A stretch of 21,941 nt of DNA, taken from assembly GCA_936931335.1 (NCBI GenBank), contig CAKZIH010000058.1, positions 1 to 21,941 on the forward strand, read 5' to 3'. Shown one piece after another: positions 6,508 through 14,659 of the stretch (the first letter of the stretch is position 1; each line of letters begins with the position of its first letter). A model generated the notes under the pieces. That model made no database searches and was not told where the DNA came from. It saw only the letters and a list, made by a program, of their open reading frames with translations. The position numbers and the translations under genes were made by a program. Source of the stretch: an uncultured Nostocoides sp. (GTDB lineage Bacteria; Actinomycetota; Actinomycetes; Actinomycetales; Dermatophilaceae).

Positions 6508-7425
6508 CTACTCCAGGAAGGAGTGCTCCTGGTCGGGGAAGGTGCCGGCGGCGACGTCGGCGGCATACGCCTGGGCGGCGGCGCCGAGGGTGGCGCGCAG
6601 GTCGGCGTACTTCTTGACGAACCGGGGGGCACGCCCGCCGCGCAGGCCGGCCATGTCCTGCCATACCAGCACCTGCCCGTCGCAATCGGGACCGGCCCCG
6701 ATCCCGATGGTGGGGATGCGCAGGGCCTTGGTGACCTCGGCCGCAACGGGCGCCGGGACCATCTCCATGACGATCGCGAAGCACCCGGCCGACTCCAGGG
6801 CCAGCGCGTCCTGAAGCAGCTTGGCCGCCCCGGCGCCTCGGCCCTGCACCTTGTAGCCACCGAGCACATGCTCGCTCTGCGGGGTGAAACCGATGTGCCC
6901 CATCACCGGGATCCCGGCCCGCACCAGCAGTTCCACCTCCGGCACCATCGCCGCGCCACCCTCGAGCTTGACCGCGTGCGCCAGGCCTTCCTTCATCATC
7001 CGGGTCGCCGTCTTCAGCGCCTGCTGGGGGCTGGCTTGATAGGAGCCGAAGGGCAGATCCGCCACCACCATGGCGCGCTTGGTGGCCGTACTCACCGCGC
7101 GCACCAACGGCAGGAGGTGATCCACGGTCACCGGCACCGTGGTCTCGAAGCCGAAGACGTTGTTGCCGGCCGAGTCGCCGACCAGGAGCACCGGGATCCC
7201 GGCTTCGTCGAAGATCTCCGCCGCATACATGTCGTATGCGGTGAGCATCGCCCACCGTTCGCCCCGCTCCTTGAACTGCATCAAATGGGGGATGCGGATG
7301 CGCCGCTGCGGCGCCGCCTGCACCCCGGTCCCATAGGGCGCGATGGTCTCCGGCGCGGTGGTCAGCGGCGCGCTGGCCTGGGCCTCGGGGGTCGCTGGGT
7401 CACCGGGCACGGGAGCTTGGCTCAT
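6508..7425 (-). CDS. panB: Ketopantoate hydroxymethyltransferase
   Basis: Predicted 305-residue cytoplasmic enzyme that makes ketopantoate from 2-ketoisovalerate and 5,10-methylene-tetrahydrofolate, the first step of pantothenate and coenzyme A synthesis. Family residues are in place: Mg-binding D84 (LVGDSAGN) and D123 (ADLPFGSY), K153 (KLEGG) and catalytic E221 (IVMEMVP), plus GHIGFTPQS and TIGIGAGPDCDGQVLV. About 40 extra residues at the N-terminus, rich in Ala/Pro, precede the RIPHLMQFK core start; this is common in actinobacterial PanB. The start at 7425 is chosen because the sequence TACCAT lies 7 bases upstream, giving a leaderless transcript; an in-frame codon at 7467 would lie upstream of that box. 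Its end converges on the downstream repeat array. Gene order panB - glnA2 - glnE is conserved in actinobacteria. Confidence 0.97.
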   Translation of the reverse strand: MSQAPVPGDPATPEAQASAPLTTAPETIAPYGTGVQAAPQRRIRIPHLMQFKERGERWAMLTAYDMYAAEIFDEAGIPVLLVGDSAGNNVFGFETTVPVTVDHLLPLVRAVSTATKRAMVVADLPFGSYQASPQQALKTATRMMKEGLAHAVKLEGGAAMVPEVELLVRAGIPVMGHIGFTPQSEHVLGGYKVQGRGAGAAKLLQDALALESAGCFAIVMEMVPAPVAAEVTKALRIPTIGIGAGPDCDGQVLVWQDMAGLRGGRAPRFVKKYADLRATLGAAAQAYAADVAAGTFPDQEHSFLE

Positions 7426-7432
7426 GCCGCCG

Positions 7433-7438
7433 ATGGTA
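7433..7438 (-). promoter_or_regulatory. -10 box (TACCAT, minus strand) of a leaderless promoter for panB
   Basis: On the minus strand TACCAT ends 7 bases before the panB ATG, matching the geometry seen before map, glnE and hisD. No -35 box is obvious. Confidence 0.5.
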
Positions 7439-7568
7439 TGCCGCCGCCCAGCGCTCGCGGTCGCCATCCGCGCGCCGCCCGCAGCCCGGATCGCTGCGCA
7501 GGGCTTGAGTCGTTGCCCGAGGCCAGGGGCGCAAATCGTTCCCGCGTTACCGAATCGTGACCTTTGGT

Positions 7569-7598
7569 TTGACCTCAGCCGGCCGCTCGACCAAGGAT
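7569..7598 (+). promoter_or_regulatory. Possible promoter of the M6 protease gene
   Basis: TTGACC (7569-7574), an 18-bp gap, then AAGGAT (7593-7598), which keeps the A and final T of the -10 consensus. This would give a leader of roughly 90 nt. It is a weak match and other start sites are possible. Confidence 0.35.
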
Positions 7599-7696
7599 TC
7601 TTCGCGATTTCGTCCTACCGCCACCCAAAGATCCGTGCTTGCCTTGCCGCTAGGTCGCCTACCGGCGGCTCTGGAGATGCATCTGGGAGGAATTAC

Positions 7697-10039
7697 GTGA
7701 GCAAGCGTCACGTGGGAGCTGTGTCGGGGGTCGCCGTTGCGGCGCTCGCCCTGGCCATGGCCCCGAGCACCGCGACGGCCGGCCCGAGTCCTGCGAAGGC
7801 GGCGCCCAGCGCCGACGTCGCCGGCACCGAGAAGGCCGCCGCGCACAAGAGCGACAACCTGCCCAACCCGATGGCCGACGCCCAGGCCAAGCTGCGCCAA
7901 GACGCCGTCGCGAAGCTGTTGCAGGGCAAGGCCACACTGCAGGGCGAGGGCGCCAACCGGACCATCAAGATCCCCGGCAGCACCGCCCCGAACGCGCGCG
8001 GCACCGCCGCCGCCAAGGGTCGCTGGGTCTGGTACCCGACCGAGCGGAAGGAGGCGATCTTCTCCATCCTGACCGACTTCGGCTCCAAGAAGATGGCCGC
8101 CACCGGCGGCGATGCGGGACCGGTTCACAACCAGATCCCCAAGCCGGATCGCAACTGGAATGGCGACGCCACCGACGACAACAGCACGTATTGGGAGCCC
8201 GACTTCAACCGGGACCACTACATGGACATGATGTTCGGCGCGGCCCCGTCCTTAAAGGACTTCTACAAGAAGCAGTCCCAGGGCCGCTTCCTGGCCGAGG
8301 GTGACGTCTCCGACTGGGTCACCGTGCCTTACAACGAGGCGCGCTACGGCAGCAACGAGATCCCCGAGACCGACGGCTACTGGAACTACGTCAAGGACAC
8401 CGCCACCGCCTGGTACAACGACCAGAAGGCGAAGGGCAAGACCGACGCCCAGATCCGCACCTACCTCAAGCAGTTCGACAAGGTCGACCGCTACGACTAC
8501 GACGGCGACGGCAACTTCAACGAGCCCGACGGCTACATCGACCACTTCCAGGCGATCCATGCCGGCGAGGGCGAAGAGGCCGGCGGCGGCGCCCAGGGTG
8601 AGGACGCCATCTGGAGTCACCGTTGGTACGCCTTCTCCGGTCCTCAGTACGTCGGTCACATCGGCCCGTCGTTCAACAAGGCCGGCGGTGTGCCGCTGGG
8701 CAACTCCGGCATCTGGATCGGTGACTACACCACCGAGCCGGAGAACGGTGGCCTGGGTGTCTTCGCGCACGAGTTCGGTCACGACCTCGGCCTGCGGGAC
8801 TACTACGACACCGCCGACGGCACTGGGATGGGCAATAGCACCGCCTTCTGGACGCTGATGTCCGCGGGTTCCTGGCTGAACGAGGGCAAGGACGCCATTG
8901 GCACCAAGCCCGGCTACATGGGCCCGCACGAGAAGCTGCTCCTGGGCTGGTTGGACTACAAGCTCGTCAAGCACGGGCAGGACGCCAACGTCAAGGTCGG
9001 CATCGCCGCCAAGGACGCGCTGAACATGCCCCAGGCTGTCGCCGTCCTGCTGCCGAACCGCAAGCACTCCGAGACCTACAACACCCCGTACGCCGGTGGC
9101 TACGAGTGGTGGACCGGGTCGGGTGACGACCTGCGGAATACCCTCACCCGCGAGCTGGACCTGACCGGTGCGTCCTCGGCCTCGCTCGACGCCAAGCTGT
9201 GGGCCCAGGTCGAGGAGAACTACGACTACCTCTACGCGGAGGTGTCCACCGACGGTGGGGCGACGTGGAACGCGGTCGACAAGTTCACCGGCAACACGGA
9301 TGGGTGGACCGACTGGAACGTTGATCTGTCGGCGTACGCCGGCAAGAAGGTCACGTTCCGCTACCACTACAACACCGACGGCGGACTCGCCCTTGCCGGC
9401 GCCTTCCTCGACGAGATCACTCTCGTCAAGGACGGTCAGGCGCAGTGGACGGACGGCGCCGAGGATGGCGACAACGGCTGGAGCGTCAATGGCTTCAAGC
9501 GCACCACCGGCACTGAGACGGTGATGTCGCAGAACTACTACCTCGCCGAGAACCGCAACTACGTCGGCTACGACATCGGTCTGCGCGAAGGCCCGTACAA
9601 CTTCGGCTGGGCCAACACCCGCCCGGACTGGGTCGAGCGCTTCCCCTACCAGAACGGCCTGCTGGTCTGGTACGTGGACGACTACTGGACCAACAACAAC
9701 ACCTACGCCCACCCCGGTGAGGGTTTCGCCCTTCCCGTCGAGGCGCACCCGGAGCCGATCATCATTGATGGCGGCTACATCACCAACCGCCGCGCGGCTT
9801 TCGACGCCACCTTCGGTGTCGAGAAGACGCAGGCGATCACCCTGCACAAGAATGGCGTCGCCAAGACCATCCCCTCCCGTATGGGTGTGCGGACCTTCGA
9901 CGACACCAAGGGTGCGAACTACTGGACCGCGGCCAACCCGCAGGCTTCGGTGAAGGTTCCGAACACCGGTACCTCCATCACCGTCGCCAAGTCCAACAGC
10001 CGCGGCTGGGTTCTGGACCTGAACGTCCGCTTCAAGTAA
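7697..10039 (+). CDS. Secreted M6-family metalloprotease, immune inhibitor A-like
   Basis: Predicted 780-residue exported zinc protease. It starts at GTG with GGGAGG 6 bases upstream. Residues 1-29 form a signal peptide: basic SKRH, a hydrophobic AVSGVAVAALALAMA core and an ATAG cleavage region. A polar propeptide-like stretch follows to about residue 110. The catalytic motif HEFGHDLGLRD gives H358, E359, H362 and D368, the M6 signature, followed by a Met-turn-like LMSAGSWL. A calcium-loop-like D-Y-D-G-D-G-N-F-N-E-P-D starts at residue 267. A C-terminal beta-rich region with VSTDGGATWNAV matches the MAM-like part of InhA proteins. There is no LPXTG or membrane anchor, so it is probably released. 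Members degrade extracellular proteins; the Bacillus namesake cleaves insect antimicrobial peptides, which need not apply here. Codons are unusually C-ending. Confidence 0.93.
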   Translation: MSKRHVGAVSGVAVAALALAMAPSTATAGPSPAKAAPSADVAGTEKAAAHKSDNLPNPMADAQAKLRQDAVAKLLQGKATLQGEGANRTIKIPGSTAPNARGTAAAKGRWVWYPTERKEAIFSILTDFGSKKMAATGGDAGPVHNQIPKPDRNWNGDATDDNSTYWEPDFNRDHYMDMMFGAAPSLKDFYKKQSQGRFLAEGDVSDWVTVPYNEARYGSNEIPETDGYWNYVKDTATAWYNDQKAKGKTDAQIRTYLKQFDKVDRYDYDGDGNFNEPDGYIDHFQAIHAGEGEEAGGGAQGEDAIWSHRWYAFSGPQYVGHIGPSFNKAGGVPLGNSGIWIGDYTTEPENGGLGVFAHEFGHDLGLRDYYDTADGTGMGNSTAFWTLMSAGSWLNEGKDAIGTKPGYMGPHEKLLLGWLDYKLVKHGQDANVKVGIAAKDALNMPQAVAVLLPNRKHSETYNTPYAGGYEWWTGSGDDLRNTLTRELDLTGASSASLDAKLWAQVEENYDYLYAEVSTDGGATWNAVDKFTGNTDGWTDWNVDLSAYAGKKVTFRYHYNTDGGLALAGAFLDEITLVKDGQAQWTDGAEDGDNGWSVNGFKRTTGTETVMSQNYYLAENRNYVGYDIGLREGPYNFGWANTRPDWVERFPYQNGLLVWYVDDYWTNNNTYAHPGEGFALPVEAHPEPIIIDGGYITNRRAAFDATFGVEKTQAITLHKNGVAKTIPSRMGVRTFDDTKGANYWTAANPQASVKVPNTGTSITVAKSNSRGWVLDLNVRFK

Positions 10040-10069
10040 ATCTGCTGGCGGATCCTCGCCAATAGGCCG

Positions 10070-10108
10070 ATGATGGCCCCGGAGCGCTTGTCGCTCCGGG
10101 GCCATCAT
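10070..10108 (+). terminator. Strong hairpin terminator after the M6 protease gene
   Basis: A perfect 17-bp stem pairs 10070-10086 (ATGATGGCCCCGGAGCG) with 10092-10108 around the loop CTTGT. A short TATTTCCC run follows. It lies about 30 bases after the stop codon and insulates glnA2. Confidence 0.9.
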
Positions 10109-10170
10109 GGTATTTCCCCGCCATGAAGTGGAAGTGCCGCGGCCGGTCATCTTTTTGTCGGCGCCCTGGT

Positions 10171-10186
10171 GTAACAACGCCGAAAC
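10171..10186 (+). promoter_or_regulatory. Candidate GlnR box before glnA2
   Basis: GTAAC (10171-10175), six bases, GAAAC (10182-10186) matches the actinobacterial GlnR half-operator GTnAC-n6-GAAAC exactly. A second copy at the usual spacing is not visible on either side. It ends 23 bases before the chosen glnA2 ATG and overlaps a TAACAA sequence that could be the -10 box. Confidence 0.5.
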
Positions 10187-10209
10187 ATGGGTGCGCTTGG
10201 ATGCCGGGT

Positions 10210-11547
10210 ATGGACCGTCAGCAAGAGTTCGTCCTGCGCACCATCGAGGAGCGCGACATCCGCTTCCTGCGGTTGTGGTTCACCGACGTCTTGGGCACCC
10301 TGAAGTCGGTGGCCATCGCCCCGGCCGAACTTGAAGGCGCCTTCGCGGAGGGCATTGGCTTCGATGGTTCGGTGATCGAGGGCTTCGCTCGGGTCTTCGA
10401 GTCCGACATGCTTGCCAAGCCGGACCCCGCGACCTTCCAAATCCTGCCCTGGCGGGGTGAGTCGCCGGGCACCGCGCGAATGTTCTGCGATATCACCCTC
10501 CCGGACGGCACCCCGAGCATCGCCGACCCGCGCCAGGTGCTCAAGCGGACCCTCGCCAAATGTTCGGATATGGGCTTCACCTTTTATACCCACCCCGAGA
10601 TCGAATTCTTCCTGCTCAAAAAGCCGTATGCCGCGGGGGAGAAGCCCGAGCCCATCGACCAGGCAGGCTATTTCGACCATGTCACCAAGGGTTTGGCCCA
10701 CGATTTCCGGCGTACCGCGATCTCGCTATTGGAATCGATTGGCATTTCGGTGGAATTCAGCCACCACGAGGGTGCCCCTGGGCAGAACGAGATCGACCTG
10801 CGGTATGCCGATGCCCTCACCACCAGCGACAACATCATGACGTTCCGCACGATCATCAAAGAGGTCGCTTACGAGCGCGATATCTATGCGACCTTTATGC
10901 CCAAGGTCTTCGCCGAGCATCCCGGCTCGGGCATGCACACCCATATGTCGTTGTTCACCGGTGACGCCAATGCCTTCTACGAGCCCGGCGCGCGCTACCA
11001 GCTCTCCGCGATCGCCCGTCAATTCATCGCCGGCATTCTGCGCCATGGCGCCGAGATCACCGCGGTCACCAACCAGTGGGTCAACTCCTACAAGCGACTG
11101 TGGGGCGGCGGCGAGGCGCCGGCGCACCTGACCTGGGGGCACAACAACACTTCGGCGATGGTCCGGGTACCGATGTATAAGCCGCTCAAGGGCCAAAGCA
11201 GCCGCATCGAGGTCCGCTCGCTCGATCCGGCCTGCAACCCCTATCTCGCCTACGCCGTGCTGCTCAGCGCCGGCCTGACCGGCATCGAACGCGGCTACGA
11301 GTTGCCACCGGAGGCCGAGGAGGACGTATGGAGTCTCACCTCCGGTGAGCGGCGGGCCTTGGGTATCGAGCCGCTGCCCAGCTCCCTGCATGAGGCGATC
11401 TCGGTGATGGAGCGCAGCGAGTTAGTCGCCGAGACCCTCGGCGAGCACGTTTTCGACTTCTTCCTGCGCAACAAGCGGCAGGAATGGCAGGACTACCGCA
11501 ACCAGATCACCGAGTTCGAGCTCGCGCGGTACCTGCCGCGCTTGTGA
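10210..11547 (+). CDS. glnA2: Type I glutamine synthetase-like enzyme, GlnA2 group
   Basis: Predicted 445-residue cytoplasmic enzyme of the GS-I family, close in length and in its first residues (MDRQQEFVLRTIEERDIRF) to mycobacterial GlnA2. Metal and substrate blocks are intact: HPEIEFFLL, SHHEGAPGQNEIDLRYAD, GSGMHTHMSL, NQWVNSYKRL and SSRIEVRSLDPACNPYLA. The ammonium-site loop reads GFDGSVIEG (D52, S54, V55), where classical enzymes have D-G-S-S. The loop equivalent to the adenylylation site is RGYELPPE, with Tyr363. In Streptomyces, GlnA2-type proteins have been linked to gamma-glutamylation of polyamines rather than glutamine production, so the product is uncertain. ATG at 10210 is chosen by homology; an in-frame ATG at 10201 would add three residues. 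glnE follows after 35 bases. Confidence 0.92.
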   Translation: MDRQQEFVLRTIEERDIRFLRLWFTDVLGTLKSVAIAPAELEGAFAEGIGFDGSVIEGFARVFESDMLAKPDPATFQILPWRGESPGTARMFCDITLPDGTPSIADPRQVLKRTLAKCSDMGFTFYTHPEIEFFLLKKPYAAGEKPEPIDQAGYFDHVTKGLAHDFRRTAISLLESIGISVEFSHHEGAPGQNEIDLRYADALTTSDNIMTFRTIIKEVAYERDIYATFMPKVFAEHPGSGMHTHMSLFTGDANAFYEPGARYQLSAIARQFIAGILRHGAEITAVTNQWVNSYKRLWGGGEAPAHLTWGHNNTSAMVRVPMYKPLKGQSSRIEVRSLDPACNPYLAYAVLLSAGLTGIERGYELPPEAEEDVWSLTSGERRALGIEPLPSSLHEAISVMERSELVAETLGEHVFDFFLRNKRQEWQDYRNQITEFELARYLPRL

Positions 11548-11570
11548 GCTGCGCTGTCGGTGCCCACCGT

Positions 11571-11576
11571 TAGGTT
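11571..11576 (+). promoter_or_regulatory. -10 box (TAGGTT) of a leaderless promoter for glnE
   Basis: TAGGTT ends 6 bases before the ATG at 11583, suggesting that glnE has its own start in addition to any read-through from glnA2. Confidence 0.45.
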
Positions 11577-11582
11577 GCCGGT

Positions 11583-14500
11583 ATGACCGCGCCCCGGGTG
11601 CAGAGCCTGGCCACCACCCTGGCCCGGCTCGGCTTCGCCGACCCCGCCAAAGCGGAACGGCTGCTCGCCGATCCCGCCGTGGCGGCGCTGGCCGAGCCCG
11701 CAGTGGGGGTGGGCGACGGCACGGGGCTGTTAGAGGCCCTTGGCCGGGTTGCCGATCCGGACCTGGCGTTGCTCTCGTTGGTCCGGGTGCTGGAAAGCCT
11801 GGGCCGGCAAGTGGCGAACTCTGCCGCAGCGGCCGAGGACCTGGCCGCGCTGACGCGAACCCTCACCGCCCAGGGAGTGGCCCGGGACCGGATCCTCGCG
11901 GTCCTCGGCGCCTCGATCGCGTTGGGGGAGCATCTAGCCGCCCACCCAGAGCACTGGGGCAATGTCGCGCATGCCCAGACGCGTACCGCCGCCGAACGCA
12001 CGGCCCGCATCGTCAGTCAGGTAAGGAATCCGCCTGCAGGTTTGGACCCCCAGGACGCCCTGCGGATCACCTACCGCCGGGGCTTGCTCGGGATCGCCGC
12101 GCTGGACTTGACGGCCCCGGATCCGCTGGCGCAGTTGCCGCATACGGCCGCGGCGCTGGCGGACCTGGCGCAGGCCGCGCTCGAGGGCGCGCTGACGATC
12201 GCCCAGGCCGAACTGCCCCAAGACGCCGCCCAATGTCGGCTCGCGGTGATCGCCATGGGCAAGACCGGCGGCCGAGAGCTCAACTACATCTCCGATGTCG
12301 ACGTCATTTTCGTCGCCGAACCGGCCGACAGGGTCGACGAGAGCGACGCCATGACCAGCGCCACCCGGCTGGCCACCCGGTTGATGAGTGCCTGCATGAG
12401 CAGGACGTCCGCCGGCAGCCTGTGGCCAGTGGACGCGGCGCTACGGCCCGAGGGCAAGCAGGGACCACTGGTGCGGACGGTCGCCTCGCATCGGGCCTAT
12501 TACGAGCGCTGGGCGAAGACCTGGGAATACCAGGCACTGCTCAAGGCCCGCCCGGTCGCCGGGGACCCGGAGGTGGGGGCGGCATACCTGGACGCCGTCG
12601 GCCCGCTGGTCTGGGAGGCCGCTTCCCGGGAGAACTTCGTCGACGATGTGCAGGCGATGCGTCGTCGGGTGGAGGCGCACATCCCCAGCAGCGAGGCCGG
12701 ACGGCAACTCAAACTCGGCCCCGGCGGCCTGCGCGATATCGAATTCAGCGTCCAACTCCTGCAACTCGTCCACGGCCGCAGCGACCCCCGACTGCACTCA
12801 CCCACCACCCTAGAAGCGCTGGACACGCTGGCCGAGCACGGCTATATCGGGCGCGCGGACGCGGCGGTGCTGTCACGGGCATACCGGCTCCTGCGCACGC
12901 TGGAGCACCGCATCCAACTCTTGCGCCTGCGGCGCACCCACCTGATGCCGACCGCCCCGGCCGAACTGCGTCGGCTCGGCCGAGCACTGGGGCACCGGGC
13001 CGACCCGGAGCAGGCCGTAGCGGCGCAATGGCGTGCCGAGGCCAAGGAGGTGCGCCGCCTGCACGAGCGGCTCTTCTATCGCCCCCTGCTGTCCGCCGTC
13101 GCCCGGCTAGACCCCGAGGACGCCCGGCTCACCCCCGAGGCAGCCCGGGAACGCTTCGCCGCCTTGGGTTTCCGGGACACCGCGGGAGCGATCCGGCACC
13201 TGGAGGCGCTGACCGAGGGCCTGTCCCGGCGCGCGACGATCCAACGGCATCTGCTGCCGGTGATGCTCGGCTGGTTCGCCGCGGAGGCCGACCCGGACGG
13301 GGGGCTGCTCGCCTTCCGCACGGTCAGCGAGGCGCTCGACTCCACGCATTGGTATCTGCGGATGCTGCGCGATGAGTCCTCCGCCGCGCAAACGCTGGCC
13401 CGCACCCTGGCGCGCAGCCGGTTCGCCGCGGACCTCCTGGTCGCGGCGCCGGAGGCGGTGCAGATCCTGGGGGAGCCCGAGGGGGCCGCACCGCCTACCC
13501 GGGCGGAAATCGAGCGGCGGATGCGGGTCGCGGCACACCATGGCGCCACCGTGGATGCGGCCGTGGCCGCGGCGCGGCAGGTGCGCCGCGGCGAGCTCTT
13601 CCGGATCGCGGTTGTCGACCTGACCGGCCAGTTGTCCCAACCCCAGGTGGCCACCGCGCTGTCCGAACTGACCGCGGCCACCATCGCGGCGACCCTGGAG
13701 ATCGTCATCGCGGCGGAGGAAGCCCGGCTGGGCGAACCGCTGGGCACCGATCTGTTGGTGGTCGGGATGGGGCGTCTGGGTGGGTTGGAATGCGGGTACG
13801 CCTCCGACGCCGATGTGCTCTTCGTGCACGACCCGCGCCCGGGAGTCGCCGAGCAGGTCGCCCAGAGCCGGGCGGTGGCCGTGATCAAGGAATTGGTCCG
13901 GCTGCTCAAGGTGCCTGGCCCGGACCCGGCCATCGGTCTGGACGCCGACCTGCGGCCGGAAGGTCGCAATGGCCCAATCGTGCGCAGCCTGGCGTCCTAT
14001 CGGGCCTACTACCAGCGGTGGTCGCTGATCTGGGAGGCGCAGGCGTTGATCCGCGCCCGGCCGGTGGCTGGCGACGCCGGTCTTGGCGAGCGCTTCGTGG
14101 AACTCATCGACCCGATTCGGTGGCCCGCCGACGGGCTGAGCGCCCAGGAGATCCGCGAGATCCGCCGCCTCAAGGCCCGAATGGAGGCCGAGCGCCTCCC
14201 GCGTGGCGCCGACCGGCGCACCCACGTCAAGCTGGGCACCGGTGGACTGTCCGATGTGGAATGGACCGCGCAACTGCTGCAACTAGAGCACGCCCACGCC
14301 CACCCCGCGCTGCGCACCGTCTCCACCATCCCGGCGCTCACCGCGGCCGCCGAGGCCGGACTGATCGCGGCCGAGGATGCCCGCGAGCTGACGCTGGCCT
14401 GGCAGTTCGGCGCCCACGCCCGCAACGCCGCGATGCTTTATCGCGGCCGGCCCGTGGAGCAGGTGCCGACCTCGGGCCGCGATGGCGACGGAACCGCTCG

Positions 14501-14615
14501 GATCATGGGTCTGCCCCCCGGGTCCGGACAGCGGCTCGGCGAGGACTACCTGCGTCTGGCCCGCCATGCCCGCGCCGTGGTCGACCGCGTCTTCTATGGC
14601 GTCGACGAGGCCTGA
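11583..14615 (+). CDS. glnE: Bifunctional glutamine synthetase adenylyltransferase/deadenylase
   Basis: Predicted 1010-residue cytoplasmic regulator that attaches AMP to glutamine synthetase and removes it again. It has the typical two-fold structure: an N-terminal nucleotidyltransferase domain with GKTGGRELNYISDVD (residues 226-240; D238 and D240 as metal ligands) and a C-terminal one with GMGRLGGLECGYASDAD (residues 728-744; D742 and D744). In E. coli the first performs deadenylation and the second adenylation. Each is followed by a matching LDAxLRPEG(R/K)xGP(L/I)VR block and an EYQAL/EAQAL(L/I)(K/R)ARPVAGD segment, showing internal duplication. Its known target in actinobacteria is the main GlnA1, which is not in this window. 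The start is set by the TAGGTT box and by family length. Confidence 0.97.
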   Translation: MTAPRVQSLATTLARLGFADPAKAERLLADPAVAALAEPAVGVGDGTGLLEALGRVADPDLALLSLVRVLESLGRQVANSAAAAEDLAALTRTLTAQGVARDRILAVLGASIALGEHLAAHPEHWGNVAHAQTRTAAERTARIVSQVRNPPAGLDPQDALRITYRRGLLGIAALDLTAPDPLAQLPHTAAALADLAQAALEGALTIAQAELPQDAAQCRLAVIAMGKTGGRELNYISDVDVIFVAEPADRVDESDAMTSATRLATRLMSACMSRTSAGSLWPVDAALRPEGKQGPLVRTVASHRAYYERWAKTWEYQALLKARPVAGDPEVGAAYLDAVGPLVWEAASRENFVDDVQAMRRRVEAHIPSSEAGRQLKLGPGGLRDIEFSVQLLQLVHGRSDPRLHSPTTLEALDTLAEHGYIGRADAAVLSRAYRLLRTLEHRIQLLRLRRTHLMPTAPAELRRLGRALGHRADPEQAVAAQWRAEAKEVRRLHERLFYRPLLSAVARLDPEDARLTPEAARERFAALGFRDTAGAIRHLEALTEGLSRRATIQRHLLPVMLGWFAAEADPDGGLLAFRTVSEALDSTHWYLRMLRDESSAAQTLARTLARSRFAADLLVAAPEAVQILGEPEGAAPPTRAEIERRMRVAAHHGATVDAAVAAARQVRRGELFRIAVVDLTGQLSQPQVATALSELTAATIAATLEIVIAAEEARLGEPLGTDLLVVGMGRLGGLECGYASDADVLFVHDPRPGVAEQVAQSRAVAVIKELVRLLKVPGPDPAIGLDADLRPEGRNGPIVRSLASYRAYYQRWSLIWEAQALIRARPVAGDAGLGERFVELIDPIRWPADGLSAQEIREIRRLKARMEAERLPRGADRRTHVKLGTGGLSDVEWTAQLLQLEHAHAHPALRTVSTIPALTAAAEAGLIAAEDARELTLAWQFGAHARNAAMLYRGRPVEQVPTSGRDGDGTARIMGLPPGSGQRLGEDYLRLARHARAVVDRVFYGVDEA

Positions 14616-14646
14616 ACACCGGCTCGGGCGACGCGACGCTGCCACC

Positions 14647-14652
14647 TAGACT
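14647..14652 (+). promoter_or_regulatory. -10 box (TAGACT) of the his operon promoter
   Basis: TAGACT ends 7 bases before the hisD ATG at 14660, so the operon messenger is predicted to be leaderless at its 5' end. No attenuator with a His-rich leader peptide or T-box fits in the 44-bp gap after glnE. Confidence 0.6.
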
Positions 14653-14659
14653 GGCCGCC

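Larger units (their letters stand above)
7426..7696. other. 271-bp divergent gap between panB and the M6 protease
   Basis: Holds the panB -10 box at one end and the protease ribosome-binding sequence at the other. The middle is less GC-rich than its surroundings and carries two 11-bp direct repeats, GTTACCGAATC (7546-7556) and GTGACCTTTGG (7557-7567), directly before TTGACC (7569-7574). No gene is supported here. Confidence 0.5.

Noticed and set aside
8252..10177. Long open frame of about 640 codons on the minus strand
   Set aside because: It is the complement of the M6 protease gene, whose C-ending codons keep this frame open; the peptide is Val/Gly/Leu-rich low-complexity with no recognisable domain.
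13790..14659. hisD reading frame extended back into glnE
   Set aside because: This stretch is a different frame of glnE; the hisD start is fixed by the TAGACT box and by family length.
14616..14659. His-peptide attenuator or T-box before hisD
   Set aside because: The gap is 44 bp and the predicted transcript is leaderless, leaving no room for either.
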